A stretch of DNA of 64,000 nt from Chamaecyparis obtusa (Eukaryota > Streptophyta > Pinopsida > Cupressales > Cupressaceae), in NCBI GenBank assembly GCA_027943335.1, contig BSBK01001534.1, positions 2,225,001 to 2,289,000 on the forward strand, given 5' to 3'. Below, one piece after another: positions 57,746 through 64,000 of this stretch (position 1 is its first letter; every line of letters begins with the position of its first letter). The notes beneath the pieces were generated by a model. That model had not been told where the DNA came from. It worked only from the letters and a program-made list of their open reading frames with translations, and searched no databases. The position numbers and the translations under genes are program-made.

Positions 57746-60700
57746 TGTCACTAGGGATTGCACCCGAGTATGGCTAAGTATGAAACCTAGCAATCCCATG
57801 AAACATGGGAATACTCTCAGGATGTGGGACTGCTTCGCTGAGAATAGACCTCTGGATTAAGGGTCATCTTCCCCGTTGGATCACTGAACTATTCTAAAAC
57901 TTGAGAGGAAAGGGATAGAAAATGCTTGGAAAGAAGTAACTTGATACTTGAAATGAAAGGTGATCCACTGAAATTTTAAAAGAAACTGCAATTGATGATA
58001 AGTTTACTTTATCAGCGCTTCAAATCTGAACCACAACTCAATCATACTTTCCTAACCCTCAATGAGATAAGGTACTTGGAATTCAGAAAGGAAGAACAAC
58101 TTCACAATTTTGATATTCCTGATTGTACACAAATCACATCACTAAGCTAAGATAATTTCCTGAATGAACACTTGAATTCAAAATGCAGATCAAGGACATG
58201 AAAATATCACAATAATCTTAGCATAAGACTTCATCAACAAAACTGGAAAATGTAGGAAAACAGAAGGATTAATTCTTATTGCTGGAAAGAAACTGGTACA
58301 ATTGTGTCTCTCAGAGCTACAACACTCATATTAGAGAGAAAAAGTGAAGAGCTAACCTCAATCACCAACAGTGAGAGGTATAAAAATAAAGACCTGGAAT
58401 CTATCATCAAACTCCACTACCTCCTAACAATAGAAAAGTCAAAATAGGACCCTATGAGGCAGCATCATGGTCTGAGAGTCAAACTCCCAGATTCCTAAGG
58501 GGCAAGGAAAGTGGGACCTAAAAATAGACAATCAAAGATGACCATCACACCCATTAAGTCATGTTTTTATAACTGATATCTGACAAGGGCTCATAAAAAT
58601 GCCACTTGCCTGACATCTTACAATGGTAAAACAATGACTTAAATTAAAAACAATAACTCCCCCTACTATATCAAATATGAGTGGATTCTAAATGTATATT
58701 TAAGACACACTCAACTCAAAATGAGGAGAATGTCTAAAAATATATGAATTTTGACCAAATCCAAATCATATTTATCATAAAAAATAGGACTATAATAGCC
58801 TCAATCCCAATATAAAAAGAAAGGGGAGGAAATAATTAATAGCCTATTTCGAATTAAAAAAAAGCCCCTTGTAAATAAATAAACCCCTAGAAACCCTAGG
58901 TCATAGCTCAAAAGATAGCCACACATTAGCTTTGAAAATAAAACATTAAAATAAAGCTAATGTATGTTCTCAACCCTAAAAAGAAGGGGAGAAAAAGAAA
59001 GATGGATCGATAGAATCATTGTTTACAGCTCTCGGCATTGGCAATGTGAAGTTCGATCTTTGACAGATGGCAAGTTGCCATTTCCATCCTCGGCAACTGA
59101 ACTAAACCTTGAGTTCGAATGAGGAAACAGCACACTCACGACTAATAAGAAGATAGAGGTAGGCATTGTGATCGGTTTCATTTTCTTTCTCTGCATCTTC
59201 GAAGGCATTGTATAATCATGGCATGATGATTTATCGAGCTTCATTATCTTCATTGTATTTGTAATATATGTATGGTCTCTATTTTTTCAAATTTGAATCA
59301 GTGATGTATCTTGTAATACAGCCCAAGAGCTAGGGCATTGGCTTAATGCCCATGAAAACATGCTAAAGCATCATTGTATATGTTCACTATTTTTATCTTC
59401 GCTTCAACTTTGCAATTTTAATATTGGCATGCCTCCTCATGAATGCATACTTGAACAAATGGGTATGGCAATCATGGCATTTAGTATAGACAGGGGCATC
59501 ACATAATACTGTATTGCATGCTAAGGGCACGTCCCTTTATTTCATTTTTCCTTCACTGTTTAAGAATAATGGCAATATCTTCGTGAATGCATATTCAAGA
59601 AATGAATATGCATTCATGGCACTTGCTAACCATATAGCCTGAAAGCTATAAGGCTAGGGCACTGTGAAGATGCATCATTGTATTATTTTCTTTGATCTTT
59701 GAAACTCAGGGTTTGGGCACGGTACCACTGTGCCCGTGTTTGCATCCATATTGCCATGGCATAGTATCGACATTGAATCTTATGCATGAGCCACACTCAC
59801 TGTTACGGGCATAGTGGTACCATGCCTGAGCATCTATGTGTTACTACTATATCAATTGCATCATTCAAGAACCCAAGGCATCGAGCATGAGATGGCTCAA
59901 GATGCACTTGAGCTCAGGTTGCCATGCTCTGTTCTATTACTGTATGTTGAACCCGAGAGTACATACCGTGCCTTGTTCTTCTTATTTAGACGGGCAAACT
60001 GTTATATTACTGATGTCTTTGTTTCATATTTTGATTTGCATTAGATGATATGTATCTTACCATTATTGAGGCTCGGATATGCCTGAGCCACGTTCATTGC
60101 CACCATGTTATGTACTTGCTATTACTTGAGCATGAAACCTAGAGCTCGAGAACCACCTTTTGCATTGGTTTCATTACTGTTTGCTCCCATCTCGGTGTTT
60201 GGAATTTGTAGTGTTTCAAAACGCTGTGGCTTAATGTTTTTCCTCCATATGTATTGAATTCTCAAAGACTCGAGCCTACCATGTATTGATATTGCATCTT
60301 GCCATGCCATATACTGTGATTGCTTTCATTTACTGTACATATCTCTGTGCCAGTGTTATATTGTCAGTGCCATAACATATGTTATCTTGTATTTCACATT
60401 CTGAATTGATGCCCCTCTGTACTTTATTGTATATCAATGTTGAGATGCCACATGCCTGGTGTTCATACAAATGCCACTGTCCAATGCTACTCCATGATGT
60501 CATGCTATCATAAAAAGAACCATCCCTAACTTATAAATGAAACCCATGTATTTGTTCCATAATGCAGATTCAACATAATCATGCCACAGTATATGCATAG
60601 AATGTAGATTTGAAGTACATTATACTCCAAAAATTGATGCATTGGGCTTAACTTTGAAGTACCATGTGTCATACCTTCTCTGATCATATGGATTTTATGT

Positions 60701-61521
60701 GCCTTTAACATGCTAATGATGAAGTATATCCCTTGAGACTGCCAGTGTTCTGTTGTCAGTGCTTGCATTTATCTTTGTGCCCCTTTGGGTGTCCCACTGA
60801 TACTGCCACTTACTAAGTGCCCCCTACATGATTCAGTGCCTCTCCTTGAGATAGTTAGGGTTCCCAGAAACTCTATGGGAATAGAGCTTCTAACAACCTT
60901 CACCGGTTTAGTGTAGGGTACTAGGAGACTCAATACTGATCATGGGTGTTGTAACCTGTATCTGCACATGGAAAAAACATATTAGTAAAAACAATGGTAT
61001 CATTTATTTCCAGAGCCTCTTGATGCATATGCCCTGAGCACAGCCCGTACCCGAGGTGTATAGCTGAGTACACGTATGCATGTTGTAGATGTTGTGGCAC
61101 CATTCATTGCTTAGATCCATTGGATCTAACCCCTCTATTTTTCTCTCTCTGTAGGTTCAGGATCACAAGAGCACACCGGGCACACTGAAGATCAAGTCTC
61201 ATTACCAGGCAATGTCTGGTACCCCTGCATCTATGCTTCATTAATTATGAGTATTTGCGCTTACTTATGCAATTCTTGCATTGGCTATGCTCACAGCATG
61301 TGTGAGCTTAGATAATTTTCCTTTTCAGTTCTTTCTTTTTGTACAACATATTTAGAATATTGGCACATGTAATCTTAGATGTAGTTTATTTCCTTTCCCT
61401 TTCATGTACTTTGCAATGAAATGAACACAAATATTAAGCAAGACCACTTAATAATGCAAACTAGGGTACAGTAGCTCATCTAGTAACTAGGTCTTCAAAG
61501 GTGTGTAAAAATATGACAACA
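57746..61521 (-). repeat. Very long 5' LTR (about 3.8 kb) of the nested element
   Basis: The ends are TGTTGTCATA (61,521, minus strand) and CTAGTGACA (57,746). It contains the 407 bp repeat at its start. Several short ORFs (for example 59,814-60,044) are not coding. From about 59,030 to 61,090 the plus strand repeats words like GGCACTGTG, GCCATGC and GAGCATG, giving a patchy low-complexity look. The length rests on the primer site position, because no full partner LTR is present. Confidence 0.5.
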
Positions 61522-61607
61522 TTGCTCTCACGAACTTGAAAGAGGAATGGGAAAACCTCTTGGAGTCACTCAAGAAAACCCGTCAGCACATTTTTGACAA
61601 GCTGTAA
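61522..61607 (+). pseudogene. Probable C-terminal tail of ORF2 after the nested insertion
   Basis: Directly after the nested element, the plus strand reads ALTNLKEEWENLLESLKKTR and ends with TAA at 61,605. It is a short amphipathic, coiled-coil-like end. It lies between the insertion and the polypurine tract, where ORF2 should terminate. Its frame does not join smoothly to 54,691, which fits loss of host bases at the truncated side. Confidence 0.55.
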
Positions 61608-61821
61608 GTATACCATTTTTGTATTTGGCATTAGTATCAAAAAGGGGGAATTCAATGTATATGCCAAATATGAGTATTTTTGTCTAGGTATACTACACAT
61701 TACTGAAGCATGCACCGAGGGGGAGTACTTAGAAATTTTTGATATGTTTATGTATATGGCGGAGATATAAGTTTTTTTTTGAGACATAAGGTCTATATAC
61801 GTTCAAGTTTTGATACTAATG

Positions 61822-61834
61822 CCAAAGGGGGAGA
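61822..61834 (+). other. Polypurine tract of the RT-less copia-like element
   Basis: CCAAAGGGGGAGA follows TACTAATG and lies one base before the 3' LTR start. This is the standard plant copia tract, used to prime plus-strand DNA. It shows the element is copia-type despite lacking pol. Confidence 0.9.
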
Positions 61835-61835
61835 T

Positions 61836-63061
61836 TGTTATCTCTATTGAACATTAAAGGTTGTCATTAATATCAAAGGTTATCTAAGATATCGGTCGGT
61901 TACATATATGAAGCTAGTCGGTAACTATAAGAAAACTAGGACAGTTGGTTAAAGTGTATACACCGAGCATTAGTCAGTTTATCTAGCATCAGCAAACATC
62001 GATATCGAGCGACAGTAAACACCGAGCGTCAGAATAAACACTGAGTAGTTTATACAGTATTTACCGAGGATCATAGGAAATGGCATACTAATCAAGAATG
62101 GCACATTCTTCTATGCAAATGGTTACAATAGATCAGAAAATGTATTACCAAGATTGAGAACAATTTATTGTTAAGATACGATGAAGATATTATGTAATAG
62201 CTTGATCTAGGTTATTTTTTTACACCATAGATCTTAGGGTTTTGTCAAAGATTTGTAAACCTAATTTTGTATAAGCGGCATAATGTTGTATGCTATATAT
62301 TTTGTATGTTACATCATTTTGATGCGGGCGAACTGATGTATGAGAAAAGAAGCACTTGAAGTTCTAGCCAACCTTCAAGATTATCAGTTGATATATAGAG
62401 AAGATCAGTATTCAGAGGTTATCAGATTAAGTAGAATCAGAGCAGGCTAACCGAGCAGTTCAGAGTAGAGATTCATCACAGTAAAGGTGATACTTTGTCA
62501 GTACTTTATTGATCTGTATCAGACAATCAATTTTTCATTAGCAGATAGTTACCTATTGCTTTCTAATCATTGTAATAGAGTTTTTGGTTAAATCTCTTAA
62601 TAGAGTAGACTTGACAGTCTTTTTTGTTAATCTCTTAACCGAGTGCACACTCAAGTAGTGTTGCTAAAATCCTATAACTAGGTAGATCTAGCTGATCTAA
62701 TATGTTACTCCTAACAAGGTAAGATCACCAGAAGTGATCAAAACTTGTATCCCTAACAGGCAAATCTTTTCTATCTGCAGTAGTGAAGAATTTGTGGGTG
62801 TCATCCCCACCGCAGTTTTTACCTTCTAACAAGGGTTTCTGCTTTACCAAAATACTTGTGTTATGTGACAGTTATATTTTTTATTTCATGTTATTTACTT
62901 TTGCAAGTTGAATGGATGAATGATACATGTATTAGATACAAGTTATTTTGGAAGGTTATCACTGTTTGTTGATGTAGATCTGGAAGGTTAATGTGTTAAA
63001 GTTTTTGTGGGCACTGATTCACCCCTCCCCTCTCAGTACCCTATCTCTCCTAATTCCAACA
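61836..63061 (+). repeat. 3' LTR of the RT-less copia-like element
   Basis: The 1226 bp repeat runs from TGTTATCTCTATTGAAC to TAATTCCAACA and is collinear with 49,685-50,908. It is followed by the CAAGC duplication, after which the Tat integrase resumes in frame with STTPYSLVYGFEV. Confidence 0.95.
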
Positions 63062-63066
63062 CAAGC

Positions 63067-63495
63067 ACCACCCCATACTCCTTGGTATATGGTTTTGAAG
63101 TTGTTCTACTGATTGAGGTCGAAGTCCCTTCACTCCATGTGTCCATGAAGAATTACATCACACATGAAGACTATCGCGTGGCACGTCTTATCATGTTGGA
63201 CCTCTTAGATGAAAAGAGGCAACAGGCCTATGATCACTTGATCGTGTACCAAAACTAGAGTTTCAGTAATAAGGTGCACCCCCCAAAATTATAGGTAGGG
63301 GACATGGTCCTAAAAGAGAACCAAAAAGTGCAAGCCAATTGTGAGAAGAAAGGGAAGTTTGAGCCCACCTGGTTGGGTCCCTATGTGGTGACAGCTTGTT
63401 TCGGCTCGAGAGCTTACCAGTTATCCACATTTGAAGGAAATCCCCTCAATGATCTCATTAATATCATACATCTGAAGCGGTTCTATGCTTGAACC
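63067..63495 (+). pseudogene. C-terminal end of Tat integrase
   Basis: It continues the integrase cut at 49,684: STTPYSLVYGFEVVLLIEVE, then ARLIMLDLLDEKRQQAYDH, a stop, GDMVLKEN, FEPTWLGPYVV, and YQLSTFEGNPLN through LKRFYA at the TGA 63,493. The GPYVV and LKRFYA landmarks are typical of Tat integrase ends. Two stops interrupt it. Removing the insertion and one CAAGC restores a continuous order of integrase motifs. Confidence 0.88.
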
Positions 63496-64000
63496 ATATA
63501 TATGATCCTAAGAAAAATCAACAAAAAAGTAAAAAATCTAGCAAAAATACAAAAAATGAAAAAAATGAAAAAAGTAAAAAGAAAATAATCGCCCAATGGT
63601 GAAAACTTGGTAATCAGGTGCCTTGGGTAATTATGTTGGTGAAAACCTGGAAACATGCACCACACATAATGGGTTGTATCATTATCTATCAAACTCCCAA
63701 ACCCACTCACCATCCCATCATTCGTCCATCTCACTCACCCTTGTTCCCAAGGTGTCATTACTATTACGCCACCAGAGGAGTACTACTATCATGCATCCTA
63801 AGCTTTTGTACATATTTTTCAGTCATTGACCTATCCTAATCACCTGAGCTTCTGTAAATACCTGTTGTATATAGTGTCCTCGCTTCTTTGTACATATTGC
63901 CCTATTTTCTTTGCATTATCTTGACCCCAAAAGTATTGACCCATCATGATTGCAATGTCATTATTCTCCTCAGCAAACATTCCTTGTCACTGTGATTCTC
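63496..64000 (+). other. Tat region downstream of integrase
   Basis: It begins with an A-rich stretch (63,505-63,590). Then the words GGTGAAAACTTGG and GGTGAAAACCTGG recur at 63,597 and 63,640. The remainder holds no coding signal. The polypurine tract and 3' LTR are not reached before the window ends. Confidence 0.5.

Larger units (their letters stand above)
54692..61521 (-). mobile_element. Nested minus-strand LTR element without RT, 3' LTR truncated
   Basis: A 407 bp direct repeat (54,692-55,098 and 61,115-61,521, about ten mismatches, no gaps) bounds the insertion. On the minus strand the right-hand copy begins TGTTGTCATATTTTTACACA. The LTR there seems to run on to 57,746 (ending TAGTGACA), about 3.8 kb. 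It is followed by a primer site and a single 718-codon ORF. The left copy holds only the first 407 bp of the LTR, so the 3' LTR appears truncated, probably with loss of some host sequence. The flanks (TTGTC, TTGCT) do not give a clean duplication. No RT or integrase is present. Confidence 0.6.
49685..63061 (+). mobile_element. 13.4 kb copia-like element without RT, encoding two unfamiliar proteins
   Basis: The LTRs are 49,685-50,908 (1224 bp) and 61,836-63,061 (1226 bp), about 90% alike by eye over the first 270 bases. There is an initiator-Met primer site, a copia-type polypurine tract and a perfect CAAGC target duplication (49,680-49,684 and 63,062-63,066). The internal region carries ORF1 (coiled coil plus zinc knuckles) and ORF2 (unrecognised), and no protease, RT, RNase H or integrase that I can find. 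It holds a further insertion at 54,692-61,521, so its own length is near 6.5 kb. It must have moved with enzymes from a partner. A second copy of the family is at 1568-2992 in the opposite orientation. Confidence 0.88.
27836..64000 (+). mobile_element. Tat-type Ty3/gypsy element, outermost scaffold of the nested stack
   Basis: Its pieces are: a 5' LTR fragment to 28,196; primer site 28,201; leader; gag-protease 30,988-34,803; gag end with G-patch 36,125-36,470; RT-RNase H-aRNase H-integrase 47,203-49,684; and integrase end 63,067-63,495 with a 3' region to the window end. Interruptions are the solo LTR (34,804-36,124), the Athila element (36,471-47,202) and the non-autonomous copia-like element (49,685-63,061). 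Two RNase H domains, the second of archaeal type and lying before integrase, identify the Tat lineage. About 450-500 bases of the start of RT are missing between 36,470 and 47,203. The 3' LTR is beyond the window. Confidence 0.85.

Noticed and set aside
59814..60048. Overlapping 70-76 codon ORFs in the long LTR
   Set aside because: Two frames are open by chance in low-complexity LTR DNA, with no motif in either.
54692..61521. The 407 bp repeats as complete LTRs of a plus-strand element, with TGGCGACCTC at 55,102 as primer site
   Set aside because: The sequence before the second copy is not purine-rich, the flanks give no duplication, and the only ORF and the better primer site lie on the minus strand.

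Overview
This 64 kb window looks like intergenic DNA from a land plant with a large, repeat-rich nuclear genome. A gymnosperm would fit, but the sequence does not prove it. I found no convincing host protein-coding gene, tRNA gene or rRNA gene. Nearly everything recognisable is LTR retrotransposon: Ty3/gypsy chromovirus, Athila-like and Tat-like elements, several Ty1/copia elements, and two elements with no visible reverse transcriptase. All are decayed. Most in-frame stops look like C-to-T or G-to-A changes (CAG to TAG, TGG to TGA/TAG, CGA to TGA), as expected for old methylated repeats.

Left part (1-13,950). The window opens inside a minus-strand LTR element with a tRNA-Lys-type primer site at 516-533 and an LTR at 537-1567. 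This element has inserted into the start of a gag-like gene of a second minus-strand element whose LTR is 1707-2992. After a gene-free, AT-rich stretch and a small 31-33 bp minisatellite comes a complete plus-strand chromovirus (4337-10284, target duplication GAAGA). 10,290-13,940 holds no gene that I recognise.

Middle part (13,950-27,835). A copia LTR (13,953-26,891) is split by a minus-strand copia element (14,029-24,744). Its own RT/RNase H gene is split in turn by a second, inverted copy of the chromovirus family (15,951-21,915). Downstream of the split LTR is a truncated copia gag/pre-integrase fragment.

Right part (27,836-64,000). One old Tat-type Ty3/gypsy element supplies the scaffold: 5' LTR fragment, long leader, gag-protease, G-patch, RT, RNase H, second archaeal-type RNase H and integrase. 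It has been interrupted at least three times. The interruptions are a solo LTR (34,804-36,124, duplication GCTGG), an Athila-like element on the minus strand (36,471-47,202), and a 13.4 kb copia-like non-autonomous element (49,685-63,061, duplication CAAGC). The last element splits the Tat integrase, which resumes at 63,067. It encodes two proteins, a coiled-coil/multi-zinc-knuckle ORF1 and an unrecognised ORF2 of about 600 residues, and no enzyme that I can see. It carries a further minus-strand insertion (54,692-61,521) that has a very long LTR and a single 718-codon ORF, again without RT.

The most unusual content is this pair of non-autonomous elements, one inside the other. The first family has a second copy at the left end of the window. 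Also notable are a long near-perfect palindrome kept in both LTRs of the middle copia, an internal gag-to-integrase deletion in that copia, and an Athila insertion whose flanks do not match and between which a piece of the Tat RT is missing.
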